A stretch of 64,000 nt of DNA from an uncultured Geobacter sp. (GCA_937860145.1 CALMBF010000078.1:32942-96941); one strand, 5' to 3'; positions 1 to 7,961 are shown, numbered from the stretch's first letter. Notes: generated by a model not told the origin, from the sequence alone. Program-made: numbers and translations.

Positions 1-1260
1 TGGGAGCGGAAGATCAGGATGGCCAACCTGGCGATCATCGGCAGCCACTCGGTCAACGGCGTGGCCGCCCTGCACACCGAGATCCTGAAAAACGACCTCT
101 TCCACGACTTCTACGAGATGTTCCCCGAGAGGTTCAACAACAAGACCAACGGCATCACCCAGCGGCGCTGGCTGCGCAAGGCGAACCCCGGCCTGTCGGG
201 ACTCATCTCGAGCCGGATCGGCGACGGCTGGGCAACCGACCTGTACGAGATGGAAAAGCTCCGCCCCCTTGCCGAAGATCCGGCGTTCAGGGAGGAGTGG
301 CACCAGGTGAAACTGGCGGCAAAACGGCAGCTTGCCGACTATATCCTCAAGCACAACTGCATCCAGGTGGATGTGGACTCCCTGTTCGACTGCCAGGTGA
401 AGAGAATCCACGAATACAAGCGCCAGCTCCTCAACGTGCTCCACATCATCGCCCTGTACAACAGGCTGAAGCACAACCCGGGTCAGGCGATCGCTCCGCG
501 GACCTTCATCTTCAGCGGCAAGGCCGCCCCCTCCTACGTCATGGCCAAGCTGGTGGTCCGCCTGATCAACGGGGTCGCCGACGTGGTCAACAACGACCCG
601 GAGATCGGCGACAGGCTCAAGGTCGTCTTCCTGGCCAACTACAACGTTACCCTGGCGGAGCGGATCTTCCCCGCGGCCGACCTGTCGGAGCAGATCTCCA
701 CCGCCGGCACCGAGGCGTCGGGAACGGGCAACATGAAGTTCACCCTCAACGGTGCCCTCACCATCGGCACCCTGGACGGGGCCAACATCGAGATCATGGA
801 GGAGGTCGGGAGGGAGAACATCTTCATCTTCGGCCTCGATGCCGGCGAAGTCGGACGACTGCGCAACGACTACAACCCCATGGACTGGTACAAGGGGAAC
901 CCAGAACTGAAACAGGTCCTGGACATGATCGGGGGGGGGCGGTTTTCCCCCGAGGCCCCCGCCCTCTTCCAGCCCATCGTCGACTCGCTCCTCCACGACG
1001 GCGACTACTACATGCTGATGGCCGACTTCACCTCCTACGTGGCGACCCAGGACGAGGTGGGGAAACTCTACCTCGACCGGGACGAATGGCTGCGCAAGTC
1101 GATCCTCAACACCGCGGGGGTCGGCAAGTTTTCCAGCGACCGGACAATCCAGGAGTATGCCCGCGACATCTGGGGGGTCGGCTCCCACCCGGTGGGGAGC
1201 AGGCTCCGGCGCGCCCTTGAAGACGAATCCATCATACCCCCGGGAATTTCTACACGATGA
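1..1260 (+). CDS. glgP: Glycogen/starch phosphorylase, C-terminal half (5' end outside window)
   Basis: Releases glucose-1-phosphate from alpha-1,4-glucan ends in the cytoplasm. The reading frame is open from base 1, so the gene starts upstream; about 419 of the usual ~830 residues are here. The PLP-binding stretch EASGTGNMKF is clear, with the cofactor lysine at 736-738, followed by the conserved LDGANIEI. Upstream conserved blocks NGITQRRWL and VKRIHEYKRQLLN are also present. Its stop overlaps the next start as ATGA (1257-1260), so it is translationally coupled to rarA. The pairing with pfkA downstream fits glycogen breakdown feeding glycolysis. Family assignment is very secure; the exact glucan preferred is not visible. 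Confidence 0.96.
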   Translation, partial: WERKIRMANLAIIGSHSVNGVAALHTEILKNDLFHDFYEMFPERFNNKTNGITQRRWLRKANPGLSGLISSRIGDGWATDLYEMEKLRPLAEDPAFREEWHQVKLAAKRQLADYILKHNCIQVDVDSLFDCQVKRIHEYKRQLLNVLHIIALYNRLKHNPGQAIAPRTFIFSGKAAPSYVMAKLVVRLINGVADVVNNDPEIGDRLKVVFLANYNVTLAERIFPAADLSEQISTAGTEASGTGNMKFTLNGALTIGTLDGANIEIMEEVGRENIFIFGLDAGEVGRLRNDYNPMDWYKGNPELKQVLDMIGGGRFSPEAPALFQPIVDSLLHDGDYYMLMADFTSYVATQDEVGKLYLDRDEWLRKSILNTAGVGKFSSDRTIQEYARDIWGVGSHPVGSRLRRALEDESIIPPGISTR

Positions 1261-2600
1261 GTGCCACCGAAGACCTCTTTACCCATGCCACGGCCGGCAG
1301 GATGGAACAGCTGGCCCCCCTTGCCGAACGGATGCGCCCCCGCACCCTGGACGAGTACATCGGCCAGGAACACCTGCTCGGCACGGGGAAACTCCTGCGC
1401 CGGATGATCGAGAACGACCAGCTCGCCTCCCTCCTCTTCTGGGGCCCCCCGGGGTCGGGGAAGACCACCCTCGCCCGGGTCATCGCCAATGCCACGAGCG
1501 CCCATTTCATCTTCTTCTCCGCCATCCTCTCGGGGATCAAGGAGATCCGCGACATTGTCCGCGAAGCCCAGGACGAACTTGCCTACCGCGGTCGCAAGAC
1601 GATCCTCTTCGTCGACGAGATCCACCGTTTCAACAAGAGCCAGCAGGACGCCTTCCTCCCCTACGTGGAGAAGGGGGTCTTCACCATCATCGGCGCCACG
1701 ACGGAGAACCCCTCCTTCGAGGTGATCGCCCCCCTCCTCTCCCGCTGCAAGGTGCTGATACTCAACCCCCTCAACGAGGTGGAGCTGGTTCACATCCTCC
1801 GCCAAGCCCTCGGCGACAGGGAACGGGGGCTGGGAGAGCTCGACCTGGAGATCACCGACGAGGCCCTCGCGGCCATCGCCGAATATGCCGGGGGGGACGC
1901 CCGCCGCGCCCTCAACACCCTGGAGAACAGCGCCAGGCTCTACAGCGGCAGGACCATCGACCTGGCGGCCGTGCAGGAGGCGATCCAGCAGAAGCCCCTT
2001 CTCTACGACAAGGGGGGGGAAGAGCACTACAACGTCATCTCGGCCTTCATCAAGTCCATGCGCGGCTCCGACCCCGATGCGGCCCTCTACTGGCTGGCGC
2101 GGATGATCGAGTCCGGCGAGGACCCCCTCTTCATCCTCCGGCGCATGGTCATCCTGGCGTCCGAGGATATCGGCAATGCCGACCCCCGGGCCCTGCAGAT
2201 CGCCGTCTCGGCCCTCCAGGCGTTCCAGTTCGTGGGGATGCCCGAGGGGAGGATCATCATGGCCCAGGCGGTAACCTACCTTGCCACAGCCCCCAAGTCC
2301 AACGCCTCCTATGCCGGCATCAACGCCGCCCTGGCCGAAGTCCGCAGGAGCGGCTCCCTCCCGGTGCCGCTGCATATCCGCAACGCCCCCACCAAGCTGA
2401 TGAAGGAGGCAGGATACGGCAAGGGGTACCTCTACGCCCACGACTACGTGGAAGGGGTCGTCGCCCAGGATTACCTGCCGGAGAAACTGAAGGGTACGAC
2501 CTACTACGACCCGAAGGGGAACGGCTATGAGAAGAGCATCAAGGAGCGGATGAACTGGATCAAGAACAGGACCAAGACCACACCGGGGGAAGAGTCATGA
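1257..2600 (+). CDS. rarA: Replication-associated recombination protein A (AAA+ ATPase)
   Basis: RarA/MgsA is a clamp-loader-like AAA+ ATPase that acts at stalled replication forks. The 447-residue protein has the family's usual length. Walker A GPPGSGKTT is at residues 63-71 and Walker B with DEIH at 120-123, followed by the RarA-typical RFNKSQQDAFLPYVE, a sensor-1 region GATTENPSFEV, and a C-terminal tetramerisation part with the segment ASEDIGNADPRAL. The start is fixed by a 4-base ATGA overlap with glgP, and its end overlaps pfkA the same way. The mixture of DNA repair and sugar metabolism in one operon is likely a matter of chromosomal neighbourhood rather than shared function. Confidence 0.96.
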   Translation: MSATEDLFTHATAGRMEQLAPLAERMRPRTLDEYIGQEHLLGTGKLLRRMIENDQLASLLFWGPPGSGKTTLARVIANATSAHFIFFSAILSGIKEIRDIVREAQDELAYRGRKTILFVDEIHRFNKSQQDAFLPYVEKGVFTIIGATTENPSFEVIAPLLSRCKVLILNPLNEVELVHILRQALGDRERGLGELDLEITDEALAAIAEYAGGDARRALNTLENSARLYSGRTIDLAAVQEAIQQKPLLYDKGGEEHYNVISAFIKSMRGSDPDAALYWLARMIESGEDPLFILRRMVILASEDIGNADPRALQIAVSALQAFQFVGMPEGRIIMAQAVTYLATAPKSNASYAGINAALAEVRRSGSLPVPLHIRNAPTKLMKEAGYGKGYLYAHDYVEGVVAQDYLPEKLKGTTYYDPKGNGYEKSIKERMNWIKNRTKTTPGEES

Positions 2601-3556
2601 AAAAGATCGGCATACTGACCAGCGGCGGAGACTGTTCGGGGATGAACGCCTGCGTCCGCAGCGCCGTGCGCACCGCCCTGCGACTGAACATAGAGGTCGT
2701 CGGCTTCCGCAAGGGGTACCTGGGGGTGATGAAGGGTGACTGCATCGACCTCGACTCCAAGACCGTCTCCGGGATCATGCACCGGGGGGGGACCTTCCTC
2801 CAGTCGGCGCGGTCGCCGGAGTTCAAGACCCCCGAGGGGCAGGCAAAGGCAGTGGAGATGCTGCGGAGCCTGCAGGTCGAAGGGCTGGTGATCCTCGGCG
2901 GCGACGGCTCCCTCTCCGGGGCCCTGGCCCTGCACCGCCTCGGTTTCCCGGTGGTCGGCATCCCGGCCAGCATCGACAACGACATCCCCTTCACCGACAT
3001 GGCCCTGGGGGTCGATACCGCCCTGAACAACATCATCTACGCCGTCGACTGCATCAAGGACACCGCCAGCTCCCATGCCCGGGCCTTCGTCATCGAGGTC
3101 ATGGGGAGGAACTCCGGCTACCTGGCGAGCATCGCCGCCATAGCGTCCGGGGCTGAGTTCGCCCTCGTGCCGGAGCGGGAATTCGACCTGGCGGAGATCT
3201 GCCAGCAGCTGCGCCAGCGCTTCGAGGAGGGGCGGGACAACGCCATCATCATCCTCGCCGAGGGTGCATCGTCGGGGCAGGCCATCGCCGACAGCATCAA
3301 GGACGCCATCGGCTTCGAGACCAGGGTGACCGTCCTCGGCCACTACCAGCGCGGCGGCGCCCCCACCGTCTTCGACCGCCTCCTGGCGAGCCGGTTCGGC
3401 AAGAAGGCCGTCGAACTCCTCGTCTCGGGCAACCACGGCGTCATGGCCGGCCTCTCCTGCAACACCATCCTCGCCACCCCCATCGAGGACGTGATCAGAG
3501 GGGAAAAACGCCCCCAGGACGAAATGCTCCGCCTGGCAGAGGTCCTGGGGATATAG
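2597..3556 (+). CDS. pfkA: 6-phosphofructokinase, ATP-type
   Basis: Phosphorylates fructose-6-phosphate in glycolysis. At 319 residues it matches the bacterial ATP-PFK length. Visible motifs: N-terminal nucleotide loop TSGGDCSGMNA, GGDGSLSGA with Gly at the position that is Asp in most pyrophosphate-dependent enzymes (so ATP is the likely donor), catalytic ASIDNDIPFTD, and substrate loop EVMGRNSGYLA. The start overlaps the rarA stop (ATGA, 2597-2600). It is the only glycolytic kinase in the window and stands two genes from glycogen phosphorylase. The inference of ATP over PPi rests on the one residue and is good but not absolute. Confidence 0.95.
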   Translation: MKKIGILTSGGDCSGMNACVRSAVRTALRLNIEVVGFRKGYLGVMKGDCIDLDSKTVSGIMHRGGTFLQSARSPEFKTPEGQAKAVEMLRSLQVEGLVILGGDGSLSGALALHRLGFPVVGIPASIDNDIPFTDMALGVDTALNNIIYAVDCIKDTASSHARAFVIEVMGRNSGYLASIAAIASGAEFALVPEREFDLAEICQQLRQRFEEGRDNAIIILAEGASSGQAIADSIKDAIGFETRVTVLGHYQRGGAPTVFDRLLASRFGKKAVELLVSGNHGVMAGLSCNTILATPIEDVIRGEKRPQDEMLRLAEVLGI

Positions 3557-3567
3557 GAACGGAAGCG

Positions 3568-4623
3568 ATGACGAATCGATCACACCGGATGCGATACAAC
3601 TTCGCCAGCGACAACTACGCCGGCATCTGCCCCGAGGCGTGGGAGGCGATGCGCCTCGCCAACCGCGGGTATGCCCCCTCCTACGGCGACGACGACTGCA
3701 CGGCCCGGGCCTGCGCAGCGCTGCGGGAGCTGTTCGAAACCGACTGCGAGGTCTTCTTCGTCTTCAACGGCACGGCTGCCAACTCCCTGGCCCTGGCCTC
3801 CCTCTGCCACTCCTACCACAGCATCGTCTGTCACGAAAGCGCCCACGTGGAGACCGACGAATGCGGCGCCGCCGAGTTCTTTTCCAACGGCACCAAGGTC
3901 CTGCTGGTGGGGGGAGACAACGGCAAGATCGACCCTGACCAGGTAGAGCACACCGTCTGCCGCCGGTCGGACATCCACTACCCCAAGCCGAAGGCCATCA
4001 GCGTCACCCAGGCCACGGAACTGGGGACCGTCTACTCCGTGGCGGAGCTGCAGCGGATCGGCGAGGTGGCCGCCCGGCACGACCTGAAGATCCACATGGA
4101 CGGCGCCAGGTTTGCCAATGCCGTGGCATCCCTGGGGGTCTCCCCGAAGGAGATCACCTGGCAGGCGGGGGTGGACGTCCTCTGCTTCGGCGGGACCAAG
4201 AACGGCATGGCGGTGGGGGAAGCGGTCATCTTCTTCAACCGGGACCTGGCGCTGGAGTTCGACTACCGTTGCAAGCAGGCGGGACAGCTCGCGTCCAAGA
4301 TGCGCTTCCTCTCCTCCCCCTGGACCGGCATGCTGGCCAGCGGGGCCTGGCTCGACCGGGCCGCCCACGCCAACAGCTGCGCCGCCCTCCTGGAGGAGAA
4401 GCTCGCCCCCCTCCCCGGCGTGACCATCAAGTTCCCGCGCCAGGCCAACGCGGTCTTCATCGAGATGGCACCGGAGCGGCTCGAACGGCTGAAGGCCCTC
4501 GGCTGGCACTTCTATACCTTCATCGGTGCCGGGGGGGCACGGTTCATGTGTTCGTGGGAGACGACGGCGGCGGATGTCCTCGCCCTTGCGGAGGATATCG
4601 CAGCAACGGGGGACGAAAAATAA
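3568..4623 (+). CDS. ltaE: Low-specificity L-threonine aldolase family (PLP enzyme)
   Basis: Cleaves threonine or allo-threonine to glycine and acetaldehyde. The 351-residue protein opens with the family signature NFASDNYAG, has HMDGARFANA for the cofactor Asp region and CFGGTKNGM with the PLP lysine, and ends with a C-terminal domain of normal length. It starts 11 bases after the pfkA stop, so it is the last gene of this operon. The M at residue 8 (MRYNFASDN) is a possible alternative start. Some members of this fold act on beta-hydroxy amino acids other than threonine; the substrate is inferred from the family. Confidence 0.88.
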   Translation: MTNRSHRMRYNFASDNYAGICPEAWEAMRLANRGYAPSYGDDDCTARACAALRELFETDCEVFFVFNGTAANSLALASLCHSYHSIVCHESAHVETDECGAAEFFSNGTKVLLVGGDNGKIDPDQVEHTVCRRSDIHYPKPKAISVTQATELGTVYSVAELQRIGEVAARHDLKIHMDGARFANAVASLGVSPKEITWQAGVDVLCFGGTKNGMAVGEAVIFFNRDLALEFDYRCKQAGQLASKMRFLSSPWTGMLASGAWLDRAAHANSCAALLEEKLAPLPGVTIKFPRQANAVFIEMAPERLERLKALGWHFYTFIGAGGARFMCSWETTAADVLALAEDIAATGDEK

Positions 4624-4651
4624 AAAAAGCTCCCGGCGTGATGCCGGGAGC
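4622..4651 (-). terminator. Intrinsic terminator for the phosphatase gene
   Basis: Perfect 9-bp stem GCTCCCGGC / GCCGGGAGC (4629-4637 and 4643-4651) with a 5-base loop. On the minus strand it is followed by a run of seven T, so it ends the phosphatase transcript about 60 bases past its stop. On the plus strand there is no T-run, though the hairpin may still help to stop readthrough from the threonine aldolase gene. Confidence 0.85.
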
Positions 4652-4713
4652 CCATAACACAACATTTCAATGCACTTACATATCAATTCATAAACATATC
4701 ATTGCATGGTAAA

Positions 4714-5271
4714 CTAAACCGCTGATCTGACCGAATGACAGTAACGTTCGTGGGTCCAGGTTTCCAGGGCTCCGAGGCGTGCCCCGCGGACCAGCGAGAT
4801 GGCCTCGTCCTTCGCAACTCCCATCTCGATGAGGAGGCGGGCTGCGATCAGACCGGTGCGACCGACCCCCTCCTGGCAGTGAATCAGTATTTTGCCCCCC
4901 CCCTGCAGGATGGAACGGAGTTCCGCGCCGACCTTATCCCAGAGCACCTCGAAATCGCCATCCGGAAGCGACCGGTTCCTGATGGGGAGATGGATCCAGT
5001 CGATGCCGTATTCGGCCAGTTTCTCGGGGAGATTGTTAACCTGCAGCACGTGCAGTTCGATGACTTCCATCAGGGTGACGAGAACCGTTGCTCCCCAGGA
5101 TGAGATCGTCTTGATGTCGGCTTCAAGACGGGAAACGGACGGTTCGAAGAAATAATCATCCTGCTTACCGGGGCAACTCGTCATGCCGATCACGCCACCG
5201 GTGCCCGGGACCGTCACACTGTCGATGAACAGTGAAAACTTCCTCGCTTGCTCCGCCAGTTGGGCATTCAT
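4714..5271 (-). CDS. Dual-specificity/tyrosine phosphatase, CDKN3 (KAP)-like family
   Basis: Cysteine-dependent phosphatase. The active-site loop HCQEGVGRTGL carries the C-x5-R motif, and LPD upstream (in SLPDGDFEV) supplies a plausible general acid. The N-terminal GMTSCPGKQ and the spacing resemble the CDKN3/KAP-like group found in bacteria. I start it at 5271, because ATG there has a strong GGAGGTAAGG ribosome site five bases upstream. The longer reading to 5340 has none and covers the promoter region. This gives 185 residues. No kinase lies next to it, so its substrate is unknown. The upstream DNA holds repeated ATTTTACGTT boxes that may control it. Confidence 0.8.
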   Translation of the reverse strand: MNAQLAEQARKFSLFIDSVTVPGTGGVIGMTSCPGKQDDYFFEPSVSRLEADIKTISSWGATVLVTLMEVIELHVLQVNNLPEKLAEYGIDWIHLPIRNRSLPDGDFEVLWDKVGAELRSILQGGGKILIHCQEGVGRTGLIAARLLIEMGVAKDEAISLVRGARLGALETWTHERYCHSVRSAV

Positions 5272-5661
5272 CCTTACCTCCGAAAATCCTACCCCTACAC
5301 TAGCCGGTGTCGCGTTCAACATCATGTTTACACTATGCACGAACCGACGGTGGCGTGCAAGCTAAAAAATAAAATTTTGCGTTATATTTCAATATGTTAC
5401 CGTATAGGTGCCGTACTTGCGAAATTTTACGTTCTGAAATTATTCAATGTTTACAAGATGTTGGCAAAACGTAAAATATTTTTACGTTGAAACATAAATC
5501 ACGCAGTTTCAATATGTTAGACAGATGTAAAAAAAGGATGCGTAGCAAAAATGACAGTAAATTATTTTTATCTCATTATCTGTTCATCGGGGAAAATAGT
5601 TAGAATCGAGATCGGAGGGGGGAAGGCTTGGACGAATATATGGTCGAAGCGACAGTCGTTC
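5272..5661. other. AT-rich intergenic control region upstream of the phosphatase gene
   Basis: About 390 bases without a gene, much richer in A+T than either side. It contains a repeated box array (listed separately) and two identical 13-base copies of TTTCAATATGTTA, at 5387-5399 and 5507-5519, exactly 120 bases apart. It lies between two minus-strand genes, so it should hold the promoter of the phosphatase gene and the end of the YkgJ-like transcript. I see no convincing terminator for the latter. Confidence 0.7.
5374..5488. promoter_or_regulatory. Candidate operator array: four ATTTTACGTT-type boxes
   Basis: ATTTTGCGTT at 5374-5383, ATTTTACGTT at 5424-5433, and a perfect 21-base palindrome AACGTAAAA-TAT-TTTTACGTT at 5468-5488 that holds two facing copies. 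The boxes sit roughly 50 bases apart, upstream of the phosphatase start at 5271. This is the layout expected for a dimeric or cooperatively binding regulator. No regulator gene is adjacent, so the binding protein is unknown, and AT-rich composition makes chance matches easier. Confidence 0.45.
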
Positions 5662-6396
5662 TCAAGCACGTTGCAGTAGAATCTTCCTCATCAAGCGGCA
5701 GGCAACCTGCATCATAAAAATGTCATCGTTTGCAGCATCTTCCAGCTCCTTTTCGTCAATGCTGATGGTATCCCCGTACTCACCGTCAAGCAGATTCTCC
5801 CGGAAACGATCGACATCGAAGGAGCCGAGCTTGAACTGCTCTGCCGCCTCCCCTGTCAGTGGTACGATCTTCGAAGATTTCAGCTCGTCCGTCAGCTTCT
5901 GCCAATCCAGGAAGGTCTCCTCGTACATCGTCATGCCGGCGTTTGTCCACCACTCCCTCACGGTGGTCTCTGGTCCGCTTTCCACCCCGCGGCACCCCTT
6001 CCAGACGAAGATGTTGAACCGGCGGTCCGCCTCCGCCGTCTCGTCGGTGCGGCACTCAACCGGCACCACCGGAAAGAGGCGGCAGACCCAGGGCCGATCG
6101 GGGTAGATGGAGCAGCCACTGTCCCCAGCAAAGGGGCATCTCCCCTCTCCGTTGTCGGCATTTTGCAGGAGAAGAACCGGAAAGTGGGGTGGCGAGTCGA
6201 AATAGCGGCAATGGCGACGGATGAACTCGGTCGTGGAAATGCCCAGGGACCGGGAGATGCGGATCACGTCGAAGGGGTAGAGCCAGATGTTCGTGCCGGT
6301 ACAGCAGTCGATAAAACAGGAGATGTGGGGACCACAGGAGAAGCGGAAGGAGCCGTCGAAGTCAAGCTCGGGGTAGATCGGCTGTTCACTGGTCAT
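5662..6396 (-). CDS. YkgJ-family cysteine-cluster protein (third gene of peptide-maturation operon)
   Basis: A 244-residue protein of the YkgJ/UPF0153 type, thought to bind an iron-sulfur cluster or metal through conserved cysteines. Cys21, 27, 31 and 32 form the first group and Cys63, 87, 95 and 105 the second, with the typical CPFAGDSGCSIYPDRPWVCR segment split between them. The C-terminal ~120 residues are acidic and not recognised. It begins 21 bases after the stop of the radical SAM gene and shares its direction, so it probably takes part in the same peptide modification, perhaps in cluster supply or electron transfer. That role is inference from position. Confidence 0.82.
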   Translation of the reverse strand: MTSEQPIYPELDFDGSFRFSCGPHISCFIDCCTGTNIWLYPFDVIRISRSLGISTTEFIRRHCRYFDSPPHFPVLLLQNADNGEGRCPFAGDSGCSIYPDRPWVCRLFPVVPVECRTDETAEADRRFNIFVWKGCRGVESGPETTVREWWTNAGMTMYEETFLDWQKLTDELKSSKIVPLTGEAAEQFKLGSFDVDRFRENLLDGEYGDTISIDEKELEDAANDDIFMMQVACRLMRKILLQRA

Positions 6397-6417
6397 CTGC
6401 CTGCCTCCTCGTAACTA

Positions 6418-7719
6418 TCAGCGAATGGCCGATTTGTAGCGCTGCTCCTGTAGGACGAAGCTCTCCAGCAGGGTGTCGAAATAGTCCCGGCGGCAGTCGA
6501 GATCCCGGATGGAGCCCCCCCGCTGCAGGGCGAGGAAGCGACAGCCGCCGAAGCAGATGGGGAGGTAGGGGCATTCGAGGCATTCGTCAGTTTGCCAGCG
6601 GCTGCCGATGGCATGGGTCACGCCGTAGTCGGCCATACCATCCTCCAGAGTGCCGACGGAGAGCTCCGGATACCCCATGAACATCGGACACTTGTAAAAG
6701 GAGCCGTCCCAGTTGACGATAAGATCGTTGTCGAAATCCACCACACAGGCGGACATGGAGATCTTCCTGGCAGGGAAGCCGCGCCGCAGCGTCTCCTCCC
6801 GAAGGAAAGGGCCGGCCTCCAGCAACCACGGCTCGCTGCCGGTAGCGCAGTGACCCATGTGGTGGGGGACTGCGTCGTCGCCGGACTTGGGCATTATCGG
6901 GCTGAACTGGACCAGGTCGAGCATCTCCGGCCTGATCCCATCGGCCAGGAGATGGTCAAGGAGCCGGGGAAACTCCCGCCAGTTGTCCTGGCCGAAGTTC
7001 CCGGTGATCTGCACCGCCACAAGGTCATAAATCTCCTTCAAGTTGGCGACGATGGTGCCGAAACTCCCCCTGCCGGAGGTGAAGGGGCGTTGCCGGTCGT
7101 GGATCTCCCGAGGACCGTCCAGTGTCATGCGCACCCCGCGAAGCCCCAGAGGGAGCAGGTCCTCCACCACCTTCCGGGTCAGGAGGGTGCAGTTTGTGAA
7201 GAGATCGAAGGTAAAGCCTACCCCCCGCTCCCGGCAGGCATCGGCAACCGGGGCGGCGATGCCCTTCAGGAGCTGCAGGGTGAGAAGCGGTTCGCCGCCA
7301 TAGAAGTCGATGTGGATGCTTCTTCCCCGTTCGACCTGGGGGAGGATCTGCCGCTCGATGAGCAGCCCTGCCGTCCTGTCGGTCATCTTCTGTTTTCGGC
7401 GGAAATCGCCCTCGAAGCAGTAGGGGCAGGCGAGATTGCAGTCCAGGTTCAGGACCGCGGTAATGTTGAACAGCCCCTTGCGCGCGGCCACGTCGGAGAG
7501 CAGTCCCCTTGCCTCCTCGAGTTCAGCGTCCGGGTCGGGGACGAGGATGCCGATGCGGGCAAGCTTTTCAGTAGTTACCGTATCGAGGTCGCCGGAGTGG
7601 ATCGCCTCAAGAAGAGGATCGGAAATCCGGGCCAGGGAACCGCGCCGGGTTGAATAGATGAGACTGTTGCCGGGGTTCTCCTTGCAGGAGTAAACCCGGA
7701 GATACCTTGATAGCTGCAT
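6418..7719 (-). CDS. Radical SAM/SPASM peptide maturase (geopeptide-type)
   Basis: A 433-residue enzyme expected to modify the short peptide encoded just upstream. The radical SAM cluster motif C-x3-C-x2-C is at Cys94, 98 and 101 (CNLACPYC), after an ~80-residue N-terminal part probably used for peptide recognition. FYGGEPLL is the usual GGE motif. The C-terminal SPASM region has Cys325, 344, 380, 383, 389, 393 and 409, enough for two auxiliary 4Fe-4S clusters. The ATG at 7719 follows GAGGAG. SPASM enzymes next to a 34-residue Cys-containing peptide make RiPPs; NCBI families describe a Geobacter 'geopeptide' maturase group that this fits from memory. The chemistry (thioether or other crosslink) cannot be read from the sequence. 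Confidence 0.88.
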   Translation of the reverse strand: MQLSRYLRVYSCKENPGNSLIYSTRRGSLARISDPLLEAIHSGDLDTVTTEKLARIGILVPDPDAELEEARGLLSDVAARKGLFNITAVLNLDCNLACPYCFEGDFRRKQKMTDRTAGLLIERQILPQVERGRSIHIDFYGGEPLLTLQLLKGIAAPVADACRERGVGFTFDLFTNCTLLTRKVVEDLLPLGLRGVRMTLDGPREIHDRQRPFTSGRGSFGTIVANLKEIYDLVAVQITGNFGQDNWREFPRLLDHLLADGIRPEMLDLVQFSPIMPKSGDDAVPHHMGHCATGSEPWLLEAGPFLREETLRRGFPARKISMSACVVDFDNDLIVNWDGSFYKCPMFMGYPELSVGTLEDGMADYGVTHAIGSRWQTDECLECPYLPICFGGCRFLALQRGGSIRDLDCRRDYFDTLLESFVLQEQRYKSAIR

Positions 7720-7737
7720 GAATGCTCCTCAAAAGAA

Positions 7738-7764
7738 GAGGGGGGGCAGCCGCCCCCCCCCCTC
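7738..7764 (-). terminator. GC hairpin between peptide gene and maturase (attenuator candidate)
   Basis: A 9-bp G/C stem (7738-7746 with 7756-7764) lies in the 54-base gap between the peptide stop and the maturase start. On the minus strand it is followed by a short T-rich stretch TTCTTTTG. It looks like a weak terminator or processing stop that would make the peptide more abundant than the enzyme, a common arrangement in RiPP operons. Function is inferred. Confidence 0.5.
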
Positions 7765-7773
7765 TCGTCATCT

Positions 7774-7878
7774 CTACTTGATTTTTGCGCTGTTACCCGA
7801 CGGGCAACATGCATTCACGACCGTTGTAGCATCATGTCCCTCGTCCAGCACTTCCAGCTCGTTCGCGTTCAGGTCCAT
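7774..7878 (-). CDS. Short Cys-Cys peptide, putative RiPP precursor (geopeptide-like)
   Basis: A 34-codon reading frame, too short for routine gene calling. It starts at ATG 7878 with GGAGG seven bases upstream and ends at TAG 7774-7776. The N-terminal part MDLNANELEVLDEG is acidic and leader-like. The C-terminal part NACCPSGNSAKIK has adjacent cysteines followed by Pro-Ser-Gly, a plausible modified core. The maturase begins 54 bases downstream on the same strand. The good ribosome site, codon use like its neighbours, and position directly before a SPASM enzyme all support a real gene. No transporter or protease is next to it, so the product may act in the cell or be exported by a distant system. 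The name 'geopeptide' is from recall of the family, not a search. Confidence 0.8.
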   Translation of the reverse strand: MDLNANELEVLDEGHDATTVVNACCPSGNSAKIK

Positions 7879-7900
7879 ATCAAAACCTCCCAATGTAAAA

Positions 7901-7921
7901 TGCATCCCGAAGGATGGTGCA
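7901..7921 (-). promoter_or_regulatory. UUCG-loop hairpin in the peptide mRNA leader
   Basis: On the minus strand the leader folds as CATCC-TTCG-GGATG (7903-7916), extended by a TGCA pairing with one bulge. It sits 23 bases before the peptide start codon. A cUUCGg tetraloop makes this a very stable stem, suited to protecting the 5' end of the mRNA or to setting translation. Role inferred. Confidence 0.45.
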
Positions 7922-7933
7922 TCACCGAATTAG

Positions 7934-7961
7934 TGGACAATTGGGTCTACATTTGTTATAA
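7934..7961 (+). promoter_or_regulatory. Candidate sigma-70 promoter for the first TonB receptor gene
   Basis: TGGACA (7934-7939) and TTATAA (7956-7961) are separated by 16 bases, placing a transcript start about 70 bases before the receptor start codon. The 163-base gap between the divergent peptide and receptor genes should also hold the minus-strand promoter, but I cannot point to a good match for that one. Confidence 0.35.

Noticed and set aside
1068..2441. 457-codon minus-strand frame across glgP end and rarA
   Set aside because: Shadow of rarA; low-complexity composition of Gly, Glu and Val, no motif and no ribosome site.
4629..4651. Terminator for the threonine aldolase operon on the plus strand
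   Set aside because: The stem is good but the plus strand lacks a T-run after it; the T-run is on the minus side, so I assign it to the phosphatase gene.
3580..4686. 368-codon minus-strand frame opposite the threonine aldolase
   Set aside because: Antisense shadow of a clearly real gene, no family resemblance.
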